This document shows positions 17,486-26,741 of a DNA stretch of 64,000 bases, in pieces (the first letter of the stretch is position 1; each line of letters opens with the position of its first letter). The translations under genes and the position numbers were made by a program. The notes under the pieces were generated by a model. The model was not told the origin of the DNA, ran no database searches, and saw nothing but the letters and a program-made list of their open reading frames with translations. This DNA comes from Comamonadaceae bacterium (GTDB lineage: Bacteria > Pseudomonadota > Gammaproteobacteria > Burkholderiales > Burkholderiaceae_C): positions 1 to 64,000 of the forward strand of contig JAIXOM010000025.1 of the NCBI GenBank assembly GCA_027486755.1, read 5' to 3'.

Positions 17486-18520
17486 ATGGAGATGTTTGAG
17501 CAAAAGACCCTGTTGATCACCGGAGGCACAGGATCGTTCGGCAACGCCGTGCTGCGACGGTTTTTGCACTCGGACCTGCGAGAAGTCCGTATCTTCAGTC
17601 GCGATGAGAAAAAGCAGGACGATATCCGCAAGTTGTACCCGTCCGACAAGCTTAAGTTCTACATCGGAGACGTGCGTGATCCTCAGTCCGTGCTCAATGC
17701 CGTTCGGGGCGTGGACTTTATTTTCCATGCGGCAGCGCTTAAACAGGTGCCCTCATGTGAGTTCCATCCTTTGGAAGCTGTCAAGACCAATGTCCTGGGC
17801 ACCGAAAATGTGCTGGAGGCGGCTGTCAGCTGCGGTGTCAGCCGTGTGGTCGTTCTCAGCACGGACAAGGCGGTCTACCCCATCAATGCCATGGGCATCA
17901 GCAAGGCCATGATGGAGAAGGTGGCCGTGGCCAAATCCCGCAGCAGCAATGCCACGGTGATCAATGTCACCCGCTACGGCAATGTGATGTGCTCGCGGGG
18001 ATCGGTGATTCCCCTGTTCATCAAGCAGATACGGGCGGGCCAGCCCATCACCATCACCGACCCGACCATGACCCGCTTCATGATGACGCTCGATGACGCG
18101 GTAGACCTGGTGCTTTTTGCCTTCCAGCATGGTCAGTCGGGTGAGATCTTTGTTCAAAAGGCACCTGCCGCCACCATAGACGTACTGGCCCGCGCGTTGA
18201 CCGGGCTGCTGAATATGCCTGAGTACCCTGTCCAGATCATCGGCACTCGCCATGGTGAAAAGCTGTTTGAGGGGCTGCTCAGCCGAGAAGAAATGGCTGC
18301 GGCTGAGGACCTTGGGGGCTACTACCGCGTACCACCCGATCTGCGCGATTTGAACTACGGCAAGTTTGTGGAGCAGGGTGAGATCAGGATCTCACAAGCA
18401 ACTGAATACAACTCGCACAACACCACCCGACTCGATGTCATGGGCATGCAGGCCCTGCTGATGAAGCTGCGATTCATGCAGGCCACCCTGCGCGGCGAGC
18501 AGGTCGAGGCTGAGGAGTGA
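17486..18520 (+). CDS. fnlA: UDP-GlcNAc 4,6-dehydratase (5-inverting), FnlA/CapE/WbjB type
   Basis: This soluble 344-residue SDR has 'LLITGGTGSFGNAVLRRF' and MxxxK ('MGISK') in place of the usual YxxxK. MxxxK is the hallmark of the FlaA1/PseB/CapE dehydratases. Together with the next two genes it forms the canonical trio converting UDP-GlcNAc to UDP-N-acetyl-L-fucosamine. It catalyses 4,6-dehydration with C5 (and C3) inversion. Confidence 0.93.
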   Translation: MEMFEQKTLLITGGTGSFGNAVLRRFLHSDLREVRIFSRDEKKQDDIRKLYPSDKLKFYIGDVRDPQSVLNAVRGVDFIFHAAALKQVPSCEFHPLEAVKTNVLGTENVLEAAVSCGVSRVVVLSTDKAVYPINAMGISKAMMEKVAVAKSRSSNATVINVTRYGNVMCSRGSVIPLFIKQIRAGQPITITDPTMTRFMMTLDDAVDLVLFAFQHGQSGEIFVQKAPAATIDVLARALTGLLNMPEYPVQIIGTRHGEKLFEGLLSREEMAAAEDLGGYYRVPPDLRDLNYGKFVEQGEIRISQATEYNSHNTTRLDVMGMQALLMKLRFMQATLRGEQVEAEE

Positions 18521-18524
18521 TGTC

Positions 18525-19655
18525 ATGACGATACCCTCCCGCATCTTGGTCACCGGTGCCCATGGCTTTATTGGCAGGAACCTGGTGGTGCGCTTGCAGG
18601 AAATGCCAGGCGTCCTTGTGAGCACTTTCGGTCGTGGCGATGACCCTGGGCGCCTGCCAGAACTGGTGGCGCAGGCCCAGGCCGTGGTCCACTTGGCCGG
18701 CGAGAACCGACCCCCGCAAGAAGCTGCTTTTGCCCTGGTCAATGCAGGCCTGACCCGCGCCCTGTGCCGGGCTATAGAAGGGGAGCATCAAGCCAAGGGT
18801 CGCCATGTGCCTTTGTTGCTGGCCTCGTCGATACAGGCAGATCAGGACAATGCCTATGGTCGCAGCAAGCTGGAGGCTGAGCAGTCTGTGCAGGCCCTTG
18901 CCGAAGCCACTGGCAATCCCTGTGCCATCTTTCGTCTGCCCGGCGTGTTCGGTAAATGGTGCAAGCCCAATTACAACTCGGTGGTGGCCACCTTCTGCCA
19001 TAACCTCGCCCGCGAGCTACCCATACAGATCAGCGATCCGTCTGCCGTCGTGCGTCTGGTCTATGTGGATGATGTGGTAACGGCCCTGCTCCAAGTCTTG
19101 CAGCAACCCGTCAGCGGGGCTGTTCGAGTGGCCTTTGAGCCGCAATACAGCATCAGCCTGGGGAATCTGGCCGCCCAGATCGGTCGTTTTGCCGATTGCC
19201 GCGTCAGCTTGATGAGCGAGCCGGTGGGCAGCGGCCTGATTCGTGCCCTGTATGCCACCTATGTGAGCTATTTACCTCAGGAGAAGTTTTCATACGGGGT
19301 GCCTCAGTACGCGGACCCGCGCGGCGTATTCGTGGAGATGCTCAAGACACCAGACAGTGGCCAGTTCAGCTATTTCACGGCGCATCCGGGTGTGACCCGT
19401 GGGGGCCACTACCACCATACCAAGACCGAAAAATTCTTGGTCATCAAGGGCCAGGCGCTCTTTCGCTTCAGACATTTGCTGTCCGATGAGCTGGTCGAAC
19501 TGCACACCAGCGGCGCTCAGCCCCAGGTCGTCGATACCATTCCAGGCTGGACGCATGACATCACCAATGTGGGGGACGAGGAGATGGTCGTCATGCTCTG
19601 GGCCAATGAAAACTTCGACCGTAGCCGGCCGGATACTGTCGCTCGTAAGGTTTGA
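18525..19655 (+). CDS. fnlB: Bifunctional epimerase/4-reductase FnlB/CapF/WbjC
   Basis: This protein has an N-terminal SDR reductase ('LVTGAHGFIGRNLVVRL') fused to a C-terminal cupin from about residue 245 ('HPGVTRGGHYHHTKTEKFLV'). That architecture is specific to CapF. The cupin epimerises C3 and the SDR reduces C4 of the keto intermediate. At 376 residues it matches the family. It overlaps the short upstream extension of the next gene and is preceded by a GAGG-type ribosome site. Confidence 0.93.
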   Translation: MTIPSRILVTGAHGFIGRNLVVRLQEMPGVLVSTFGRGDDPGRLPELVAQAQAVVHLAGENRPPQEAAFALVNAGLTRALCRAIEGEHQAKGRHVPLLLASSIQADQDNAYGRSKLEAEQSVQALAEATGNPCAIFRLPGVFGKWCKPNYNSVVATFCHNLARELPIQISDPSAVVRLVYVDDVVTALLQVLQQPVSGAVRVAFEPQYSISLGNLAAQIGRFADCRVSLMSEPVGSGLIRALYATYVSYLPQEKFSYGVPQYADPRGVFVEMLKTPDSGQFSYFTAHPGVTRGGHYHHTKTEKFLVIKGQALFRFRHLLSDELVELHTSGAQPQVVDTIPGWTHDITNVGDEEMVVMLWANENFDRSRPDTVARKV

Positions 19656-19660
19656 ACGCC

Positions 19661-20797
19661 ATGAAAAGACTCAAAATCATGTCGGTCGTGGGTACTCGGC
19701 CAGAAATCATCCGTCTTTCCCGAGTTCTTGCGGCACTTGATGCCCATTGTGATCATGTATTGGTGCATACCGGGCAGAACTACGACTATGAACTCAATCA
19801 GGTGTTCTTTGATGACCTGGGAGTTCGAAAGCCAGACTTTTTTTTGAGCAGTGCTGAAGGCAGCACGGGCGCTGCTAACACCATCGGCAACTTGATCACC
19901 GCTGTAGATGGCGTCTTGGCCCAGGTGCAGCCCGAAGCCATGCTGGTCTTGGGCGACACCAACAGCTGCTTGGCTGTGATTCCAGCCAAACGCCGCAAGG
20001 TTCCTATTTTTCACATGGAGGCGGGCAACCGCTGCTTTGACCAACGCGTTCCCGAGGAAATCAACCGGCGCATCGTGGACCATACGGCAGACATTAATCT
20101 GACCTACAGCACCATCGCGCGTGACTACCTCTTGCGCGAAGGCTTGCCGCCTGACCAGGTCATCAAAACCGGCAGCCCCATGTATGAGGTGTTGCACCAT
20201 TACCTGCCACAGATCCAGGCCTCGTCGGCCTTGGTCCGACTGGGCCTGGAGTCAGAGCGCTATTTTTTGGTGAGCGCCCATCGCGAAGAGAACATTGAGT
20301 CGGACTCGTCATTCGCCAAGCTCGTTGCGGTGCTCAATGCCTTGGGCGAAGACCACGGCTTGCCCGTGGTGGTGTCCACCCATCCGCGCACGCAAAAACG
20401 GGTTGATGCCACAGGCGCGATATTTCACCCGCTGGTGCGCCTTATCAAGCCCTTGGGTTTTCATGACTATGTGAATCTGCAGCTACAGGCTAGGGCGGTG
20501 CTCTCCGACAGCGGCACCATCAATGAGGAGTCCTCCATCCTCAATTTCCCGGCGCTTAACCTGCGCGAGGCGCATGAGCGGCCCGAAGGCATGGAAGAGG
20601 CTGCCGTCATGATGGTGGGCTTGGAGGTGGACCGGGTTCGCCAGGGCCTGGCGATCCTGCAATCCCAGCCGCGCGGTGCCCAGCGCGCTTTACGCCTGGT
20701 GGCCGACTACAGCATGCCCAATGTCAGCGACAAGGTGGTGCGCATCTTTCATAGCTACACCGACTATGTGAACCGCGTGGTCTGGAAAAAATACTGA
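19661..20797 (+). CDS. fnlC: UDP-N-acetyl-hexosamine 2-epimerase FnlC/CapG/WbjD
   Basis: This 378-residue non-hydrolysing 2-epimerase of the WecB family has 'VVGTRPEIIRLSRVL', 'HTGQNYDYELNQVFF', 'HMEAGNRCFDQRVPEEINRR' and 'SDSGTINEESSIL'. It performs the final C2 epimerisation to UDP-L-FucNAc. A TTG at 19652 overlapping the previous stop is an alternative start, but the ATG at 19661 is in better context. Confidence 0.93.
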   Translation: MKRLKIMSVVGTRPEIIRLSRVLAALDAHCDHVLVHTGQNYDYELNQVFFDDLGVRKPDFFLSSAEGSTGAANTIGNLITAVDGVLAQVQPEAMLVLGDTNSCLAVIPAKRRKVPIFHMEAGNRCFDQRVPEEINRRIVDHTADINLTYSTIARDYLLREGLPPDQVIKTGSPMYEVLHHYLPQIQASSALVRLGLESERYFLVSAHREENIESDSSFAKLVAVLNALGEDHGLPVVVSTHPRTQKRVDATGAIFHPLVRLIKPLGFHDYVNLQLQARAVLSDSGTINEESSILNFPALNLREAHERPEGMEEAAVMMVGLEVDRVRQGLAILQSQPRGAQRALRLVADYSMPNVSDKVVRIFHSYTDYVNRVVWKKY

Positions 20798-20807
20798 GTG
20801 CCGCTGG

Positions 20808-22007
20808 ATGCGCCTTGTCTTGATTTCCAACGTCTTCCCACCGCTTCGTATTTCCGGTGCGGTTCAGTTGCGGGACCTGTCCCGCGAATTTGTGCGTCAA
20901 GGGCATGCCGTGACAGTACTGCTGCCGTCCTCTGATCAGCCGCAGCCTTGGCGCTTGGAGGAGATGGAGGGGGTGCGGGTGATCCGCTTGAAGGCGCCGC
21001 GCACCCGCGACATCGGCCATGTGCGCCGCGTGATGGGTGAGTTGGCCATGCCTTTTGTCATGCTGCGTCAACTGCGTAAAAGCCCATGGGCCCAGGAAAC
21101 CTGGGACGGAGTAGTCTGGTACTCGCCGCCGATCTTTCACGGTTTCTTGGCCAATGCCTTGAAGAAAAGCAGCCGTTGCAAGGGTTATCTGATCCTGCGT
21201 GACATCTTTCCCGAGTGGGCCGTGGACTTGGGCCTGATGGGGCGTGGTCTTGCGTATCGCTTCTTTGATGCTGTGGCGCGTTACCAATATTCGGTGGCTG
21301 ACGTGATTGGCGTGCAGTCGCCAGGCAACCAGACATACTTCGAGAGATGGCGGCAACAGCCTGCACGCCGACTTGAAGTCCTGCCCAATTGGCTGGCCCC
21401 TGCGGCGCAGGCCCGCTGCTCCATACGGCTCAGCCAGACTTCATTGAAAGGGCGCAAGGTGCTGGTGTACGCCGGCAACATGGGCGCAGCCCAGGGCATG
21501 GATATCCTGCTTGATTTGGCAGCGCAATTCCTGAATCGAAAAGAAGTTGGTTTTCTTTTCGTGGGTCGAGGTACCGATGTGCAGCGCCTCCAGGACATGG
21601 CGCGCGAGCGGCTTCTTGACAACGTGCTGTTCCACGATGAGATCCATCCCGACGAGATTCCTGACCTCTACGCACAATGCAGCGCTGGTCTGGTGGCGCT
21701 GGACCCGCGGCACAAGTCGCACAACATACCGGGAAAGTTCCTGACCTATATGCAAAGTGGTCTGCCGGTGCTGGCCAATGTGAATGCAGGCAATGACCTG
21801 GCACAGATGATCCGTGGCGAGAGGGTTGGGCAGGTCTGCGAAAGCAACCGGGTGGATGAACTCCTGATGTTGACCGATGCGCTGCTGGCCCAGCTTGACT
21901 CGGACAAAGACCTGTCGCGGCGCTGTCGAGGTCTTTTCGAGCGTGACTTTGCTGTCGAGAAGACCGTGCGGCAAATTGTGTCGGCGCTAGGTAGTCCAGG
22001 TGGGTGA
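20808..22007 (+). CDS. Family 4 glycosyltransferase, probable FucNAc transferase (WbuB/WbjE type)
   Basis: This 399-residue GT-B enzyme begins 'LVLISNVFPPLRISGAVQLRDLSREF' and has 'LRDIFPEWAVDLGL', features of the WbuB/WbjE group found next to fnlABC genes. Those enzymes add L-FucNAc to the growing unit, and its location directly after the UDP-FucNAc genes supports that. The exact acceptor is unknown. Confidence 0.83.
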   Translation: MRLVLISNVFPPLRISGAVQLRDLSREFVRQGHAVTVLLPSSDQPQPWRLEEMEGVRVIRLKAPRTRDIGHVRRVMGELAMPFVMLRQLRKSPWAQETWDGVVWYSPPIFHGFLANALKKSSRCKGYLILRDIFPEWAVDLGLMGRGLAYRFFDAVARYQYSVADVIGVQSPGNQTYFERWRQQPARRLEVLPNWLAPAAQARCSIRLSQTSLKGRKVLVYAGNMGAAQGMDILLDLAAQFLNRKEVGFLFVGRGTDVQRLQDMARERLLDNVLFHDEIHPDEIPDLYAQCSAGLVALDPRHKSHNIPGKFLTYMQSGLPVLANVNAGNDLAQMIRGERVGQVCESNRVDELLMLTDALLAQLDSDKDLSRRCRGLFERDFAVEKTVRQIVSALGSPGG

Positions 22008-22067
22008 AATGACCATTCGAGATCGGACGCCCAGTTCCCGCAGTTCCAGCTTTGAAAGAGACTGCCA

Positions 22068-23084
22068 ATGAGCAAGATTCTCGTCACCGGAGGCGCTGGC
22101 TACATCGGTTCGCACACCAGCCTGGCTTTGCTTCAGGCTGGCTTTGAGGTCGTGGTCCTTGACAACCTGTCCAACAGCTCGGCCGAAGCCCTGCGTCGGG
22201 TGGCACAAATTACCGGGCGTGCGCCCTCATTTGTGCAGGCAGATGTGCGCGATGGTGCGATGCTGAAGGAGGTGTTTGCACAACACCCTATCGATACTGT
22301 CTTGCATTTTGCAGGACTGAAGGCCGTAGGTGAGAGTGTGGCGCAGCCCTTGCGCTACGTTGACAACAATGTTCACGGCAGCCAGGTGCTGCTGCAGGCC
22401 ATGGCCGATGCGGGCGTGTTCAAGTTGGTGTTCAGCTCATCGGCCACCGTCTATGGCGAGCCGGCACAGATGCCTATTGCCGAAAGCTGTCCTGTGGGCC
22501 GGCCCACCAACCCTTATGGCCGCAGCAAGCTCATGGTGGAGGATATGCTTCGCGATCTGGCGGCTGCCGACCAGCGCTGGCGCATGGCCATTTTGCGGTA
22601 CTTCAACCCAGTGGGCGCCCATGAAACCGGCCTGCTGGGCGAAGATCCTCGCGGCACACCCAACAACCTTGTCCCCTATATGGCCCAGGTGGTGGTCGGG
22701 CGACTGCCTGAGCTGGCGGTATACGGCAATGACTACCCCACCGCGGACGGTACAGGCGTGCGCGACTATATTCATGTGGTGGATTTGGCAGAGGGCCATC
22801 TGCGTGCCCTGCAGGCTCTGCATTTCCGCAGCGGTGCCCATGTGTGGAACCTGGGTACGGGCCAGGGCTACAGCGTGTTGGACATGATCCGCGCCTTTGA
22901 AGTAGCCAGTGGACGCCCCGTTCCTTACCGGATCGCGCCTCGGCGCCCAGGTGACATTGCCATCTGCTACGCCGACCCGACCAAGGCCAGGCTCGAATTG
23001 GACTGGGTTGCCAGGCGCGGCCTGCCGGAGATGATGAGTGATACATGGCGGTGGCAGCACATGAATCCGGCTGGCTATGGGTGA
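22068..23084 (+). CDS. galE: UDP-glucose 4-epimerase (first copy)
   Basis: This 338-residue protein has 'LVTGGAGYIGSHTSLALLQAGF', 'FSSSATVYGEP', catalytic 'YGRSK' and 'RYFNPVGAHETGLLGEDP', the complete GalE pattern. It interconverts UDP-Glc/UDP-Gal or the GlcNAc forms. It is the last gene of the plus-strand run and could supply the galactose acceptor for the GT11 fucosyltransferase. A second, more divergent copy lies at 36.4-37.5 kb. Confidence 0.95.
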   Translation: MSKILVTGGAGYIGSHTSLALLQAGFEVVVLDNLSNSSAEALRRVAQITGRAPSFVQADVRDGAMLKEVFAQHPIDTVLHFAGLKAVGESVAQPLRYVDNNVHGSQVLLQAMADAGVFKLVFSSSATVYGEPAQMPIAESCPVGRPTNPYGRSKLMVEDMLRDLAAADQRWRMAILRYFNPVGAHETGLLGEDPRGTPNNLVPYMAQVVVGRLPELAVYGNDYPTADGTGVRDYIHVVDLAEGHLRALQALHFRSGAHVWNLGTGQGYSVLDMIRAFEVASGRPVPYRIAPRRPGDIAICYADPTKARLELDWVARRGLPEMMSDTWRWQHMNPAGYG

Positions 23085-23322
23085 TGCGAAAGCCCTTAGC
23101 GGGCAATCGGCCGGATTCCTTGACCACGCGCGCCGGCCGCTGCGCTAAATCGTATCGACTTTATTGCATTCTGTACGCCTAAACATGCGCAATGCGCTGA
23201 GTAGTCCGCACACAAAAGTTGCCATGACTCTGAAAAGACTTTGAGGTGTTTTTTTGCTTTCGCAACACAGTTGCGGCGCGTAAAATCAATGCTTGCACAT
23301 TAACGTCAACACGACAATTCAA

Positions 23323-24108
23323 ATGCACCCGACAATCAAAAAAATCATTAAGCCCTTATATCTGTTCTTCTTAAATATTGGCTTTGACCCTCGTCGTATA
23401 TATTCTCTTCGCCACTATCCAAGATATTGGAATCAATATAATGAGTTTCAGAAACTTGGCGGAGTAATCACTCACAAGTATGCCATTTTTACTGACTATG
23501 ACGACCAAGCGGGCTCAGCAAGCGGGCATTATTTTCATCAGGATTTACTTGTAGCCTCATATATTTATAAAAACAATCCTGCGCGCCACATTGATATAGG
23601 CTCGCGGATTGATGGTTTTGTGGCTCACGTTGCGTCTTTTCGAAAAATAGATGTTATGGATGTGCGCGATTTGAGTAGCACAGGCCATAGTAATATTTCT
23701 TTTATCAAAGTTGATTTAATGAATAAAGACAGTGCCCAAGATAACATCACAGACTCAATCTCTTGCTTGCACGCTATCGAGCATTTTGGGCTTGGTCGAT
23801 ATGGGGACCCTGTTGACCCTAAGGGACATATAAAGGGTTTTAACAACATTATCCGAATGCTAAAGCCAGATGGCACTCTCTTTATCAGTTTTCCTATTGG
23901 TCAAGGCAGTGAAGTGCACTTCAATGCGCACAGAGTATTTCATCCAAATGATATTTTTACTTGGGCTGAAAGAAAAGACAGTCTCAAGTTAGAAAGATTC
24001 GATTACGTTGATGATGCAGGCAGGCTTCACCAAAATATAAACATCGAAAATTCAAAACTGAATGTGGTTCATGGGTGCGGTATATATACTTTTAAGAAAA
24101 TACATTAA
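23323..24108 (+). CDS. DUF268 methyltransferase-like protein, AT-rich
   Basis: This 261-residue protein resembles the DUF268 family: 'HIDIGSRIDGFVAHVASFRKIDVMDVRD', 'SCLHAIEHFGLGRYGDPVDPKGH', 'GTLFISFPIG' and 'HFNAHRVF'. The core is Rossmann methyltransferase-like with a degenerate glycine loop. Codons are strikingly AT-rich (AAA, ATA, TAT) against GC-rich neighbours, so it was probably acquired separately. A TTG at 23293 would add ten residues; the ATG at 23323 is preferred. It is convergent with the WbpM-type gene. Role in the glycan unknown. Confidence 0.8.
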   Translation: MHPTIKKIIKPLYLFFLNIGFDPRRIYSLRHYPRYWNQYNEFQKLGGVITHKYAIFTDYDDQAGSASGHYFHQDLLVASYIYKNNPARHIDIGSRIDGFVAHVASFRKIDVMDVRDLSSTGHSNISFIKVDLMNKDSAQDNITDSISCLHAIEHFGLGRYGDPVDPKGHIKGFNNIIRMLKPDGTLFISFPIGQGSEVHFNAHRVFHPNDIFTWAERKDSLKLERFDYVDDAGRLHQNINIENSKLNVVHGCGIYTFKKIH

Positions 24109-24115
24109 TTTAAAC

Positions 24116-24127
24116 AAGCGGCCGCTT
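24116..24127. repeat. Short perfect palindrome between convergent genes
   Basis: AAGCGGCCGCTT lies eight bases after the DUF268 stop, in the 73-bp gap to the convergent WbpM-type gene. It has no loop and no T-tract, so it is at best a weak terminator. Confidence 0.25.
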
Positions 24128-24181
24128 TAAGCATAGGGGTTTGGGCGGCAGGCTGGACAATACCCCGCAGGACGGGACGCC

Positions 24182-26212
24182 CTAGGCCTGCAACCCCACG
24201 GGGAGCAGGGATCGCTCCTTGTAGATCCAGTCGGCGATGTCATGGTCGGGGGTATATCCCGCCACCAGCTCTACCATGAGCTGCCGCATTTGAGCGACTT
24301 CATGGGTGCCCAGCGCATTTTTCATCTGGGTCAAAGCAGGCTCCAGTTTTTCCCATGCCAGGAATTGTTCCCTGGCCTTCATGATGCGAGGATGAGCCGT
24401 GGGTTGAGGATCGTCGCCTATCAGCAATTCCTCGAACAGCTTCTCGCCCGGCCTCAGCCCGGTGATCTGGATCTCGATATCACCATCGGGGTGCTCTGCA
24501 TCTCGCAGGCTGAGCCCTGAAAGCTCGATCATGCGCCTGGCCAGATCCATGATTCTGACCGACTGCCCCATGTCCAGCACGAACACATCGCCTCCGGTGG
24601 CCATGGCGCCTGCTTGTATCACCAACTGCGCCGCCTCAGGGATGGTCATGAAGTAGCGGGTGATGTCCGTATGGGTGAGGGTGATGGGCCCGCCATCGCG
24701 TATCTGTTGGCGAAACAGAGGAACCACTGATCCCGACGAGCCCAGCACATTGCCGAAGCGCACCATGGTCAGTCGCGTGCTATGTCCCCCTCGGGCAGCC
24801 AGCGCTTGTAAGGTCATCTCAGCCAGGCGTTTACTGGCCCCCATGATGTTGGTAGGTCGCACCGCCTTGTCTGTGCTGATGAGGATGAAGTCGTCCACGC
24901 CATGTTCGGCCGCGGTCTGCGCGCAGACCAGCGTGCCAAATACGTTGTTGCGCACGCCTTCGACCGGATTTTGTTCCACCAAAGGAACATGCTTGTAGGC
25001 GGCGGCATGATAGACCGTGTGCGGACGCCAGGTAGACATGATCTCTTGCATGCGGCTGGCATCTTGAACAGAGGCCAGCAGGGGTAGCATATTGCCGGCA
25101 CGGCCGGTGAGCTTTTCTTGCAACTCCTGATGAATAGCGTACAGCGCGAATTCGCTTTGCTCGACCAGCAGCAGTTTTTGCGGGCCGAGGGCCAGGACTT
25201 GGCGGCAAATTTCGCTGCCGATGGAGCCCCCGGCTCCTGTGACGAGGACCACCTTGTTCGCGATGTTTTTTGTCAGCAGCTGCGGGTCGGGGCTGACCGG
25301 CTCGCGGCCCAGCAGGTCGTCGATATCAAGCTCTCTCAGATCTGCCACATTGACCCTGCCATGGGCCAGATCGGTCATGCTCGGCAAGGTTCGCACGGCG
25401 ACATGGGCGCTGCGCATTTGCAGCAAGATCTCGTTGCGGCGCCTTCGTCCCATGCTTGGCATGGCCAGCAGCACATGACTGATGTTCAAAGTGTTTGCCA
25501 GTTCGGGCAGGTCTGCGGGGTTGTAGACCTGTTGGCCGTTGAGTACATGGCCTTGCAGCCGAGGGTCGTCGTCCATAAAGCCGGCCACTTGCATGTCATG
25601 GCTGTTTGCCATGGCCGCTGCCAGTTGCCTGCCGGTCTGCCCTGCGCCATAAACCAGGACCTTGGGACGCGCGGCCTTGCGCAAGATGCTCTGGTATTGA
25701 TCGCCCAGCCAAAGATGAACCAGGGCGCGTGAGCTGCCAACCATCAGCAGCAGCAAGATGGGTTGGATGATGCCTACCGTTCTAGGCACCCCCGTGAAAC
25801 CGACTACGGCAAAGAGGCATGAGTAGATCAGCCCGTAAATGACGATGGCCCGCAGCACCGCAGCGAAGGCGGGCCAGCTGCTGTGCCGGAAGATCGCTCG
25901 ATACAAGCCGGTGGCGGTGAAGACGGGAAGAGCCAGACCGGTAGCCGTGGCAGCCGCCAGGCGGGCGCCTGTGGACCATTGGGGATGGTCACTGAAGCTG
26001 ATGAACTCACCCAGGCGCAGGTAATACGCCAGCCATACGCTCAGGATGCACAAGCTCGCATCAACCGTCATGGCCAGCACCCTTTTGGCCGGACGCGGCA
26101 ACGCCAACAGAGGAGGGACCAGCCAGGTCAACTGTTTTTTGGTCACGGGCAGCAATTGCGGTGTATCACGGCCTTGTCCCCTTGGTCGGGGGCTTGACGA
26201 TCCTATCGCCAC
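24182..26212 (-). CDS. wbpM: Membrane UDP-GlcNAc 4,6-dehydratase (WbpM/FlaA1/CapD type)
   Basis: This 676-residue protein has four membrane spans (about residues 45-165) and a first Rossmann domain 'VLVYGAGQTGRQLAAAM' (about 183). A catalytic dehydratase domain follows, starting 'VVLVTGAGGSIGSEICRQV' (about 320) with MxxxK ('MGASK'). WbpM makes UDP-2-acetamido-2,6-dideoxy-xylo-4-hexulose at the inner membrane. With the two upstream genes it forms a primer-sugar module. The ATG at 26212 lies 47 bp inside the sugar transferase gene; a GTG at 26146 just after that gene's stop is an alternative start. Confidence 0.92.
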   Translation of the reverse strand: MAIGSSSPRPRGQGRDTPQLLPVTKKQLTWLVPPLLALPRPAKRVLAMTVDASLCILSVWLAYYLRLGEFISFSDHPQWSTGARLAAATATGLALPVFTATGLYRAIFRHSSWPAFAAVLRAIVIYGLIYSCLFAVVGFTGVPRTVGIIQPILLLLMVGSSRALVHLWLGDQYQSILRKAARPKVLVYGAGQTGRQLAAAMANSHDMQVAGFMDDDPRLQGHVLNGQQVYNPADLPELANTLNISHVLLAMPSMGRRRRNEILLQMRSAHVAVRTLPSMTDLAHGRVNVADLRELDIDDLLGREPVSPDPQLLTKNIANKVVLVTGAGGSIGSEICRQVLALGPQKLLLVEQSEFALYAIHQELQEKLTGRAGNMLPLLASVQDASRMQEIMSTWRPHTVYHAAAYKHVPLVEQNPVEGVRNNVFGTLVCAQTAAEHGVDDFILISTDKAVRPTNIMGASKRLAEMTLQALAARGGHSTRLTMVRFGNVLGSSGSVVPLFRQQIRDGGPITLTHTDITRYFMTIPEAAQLVIQAGAMATGGDVFVLDMGQSVRIMDLARRMIELSGLSLRDAEHPDGDIEIQITGLRPGEKLFEELLIGDDPQPTAHPRIMKAREQFLAWEKLEPALTQMKNALGTHEVAQMRQLMVELVAGYTPDHDIADWIYKERSLLPVGLQA

Positions 26213-26741
26213 TGCCTCGGCCAGACACCGTGAGGAGGATGTATTTGAAATAAGTGCCGGCAGACAGCGCCTTCAACATCTGGGCATCGGTCTGCGCCAG
26301 CAACTGCGGTGTAGACATGTCTATGCCCTGAACCTGGGCCAGGCCTGTGATGCCCGGGCGGTACTCGAATACCCCTCGGTACTCACGCTCTTCGATCAAC
26401 TCGGTCTGACTCGGCAAGCAGGGGCGCGGGCCAACCAGACTCATCTGGCCCGCCAGCACATTCCACAGTTGTGGCAACTCGTCGAGCTTGCTCCGCCTCA
26501 AGAATTGCCCCAGGCCTGTCACCGCATTGGGGTCGGCCAGGTGGGTCGCCACCGAAGCGGTATCGGGGCGCATGGTGCGAAACTTGACCAGCCGAAATGG
26601 TTGTTGACGCCGGCCCACCCGGGTCTGAAAGAACAAGGGGGAGCCGGTGTCGAATAGGCCAAGCAACAACACCAAAAGTAGTAGAGGCAGACCCAGCACC
26701 AGACCCAAGGCGGCCAGTGCGACATCAAGCAGGCGCAGCAC
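26166..26741 (-). CDS. Initiating sugar-phosphate transferase (PglC/WcaJ-like)
   Basis: This 191-residue monotopic phosphoglycosyl transferase has an N-terminal hydrophobic helix 'LLDVALAALGLVLGLPLLLL', then 'PFRLVKFRTMRP', 'LRRSKLDELPQLWNVL' and 'GQMSLVGPRP'. It corresponds to the minimal PglC catalytic domain, without the extra membrane region of WbaP/WcaJ. It would load a sugar-1-phosphate onto undecaprenyl phosphate and so begin the repeat unit. The start is a GTG overlapping the upstream reductase gene by 17 bp. Confidence 0.92.
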   Translation of the reverse strand: MLRLLDVALAALGLVLGLPLLLLVLLLGLFDTGSPLFFQTRVGRRQQPFRLVKFRTMRPDTASVATHLADPNAVTGLGQFLRRSKLDELPQLWNVLAGQMSLVGPRPCLPSQTELIEEREYRGVFEYRPGITGLAQVQGIDMSTPQLLAQTDAQMLKALSAGTYFKYILLTVSGRGSGDRIVKPPTKGTRP

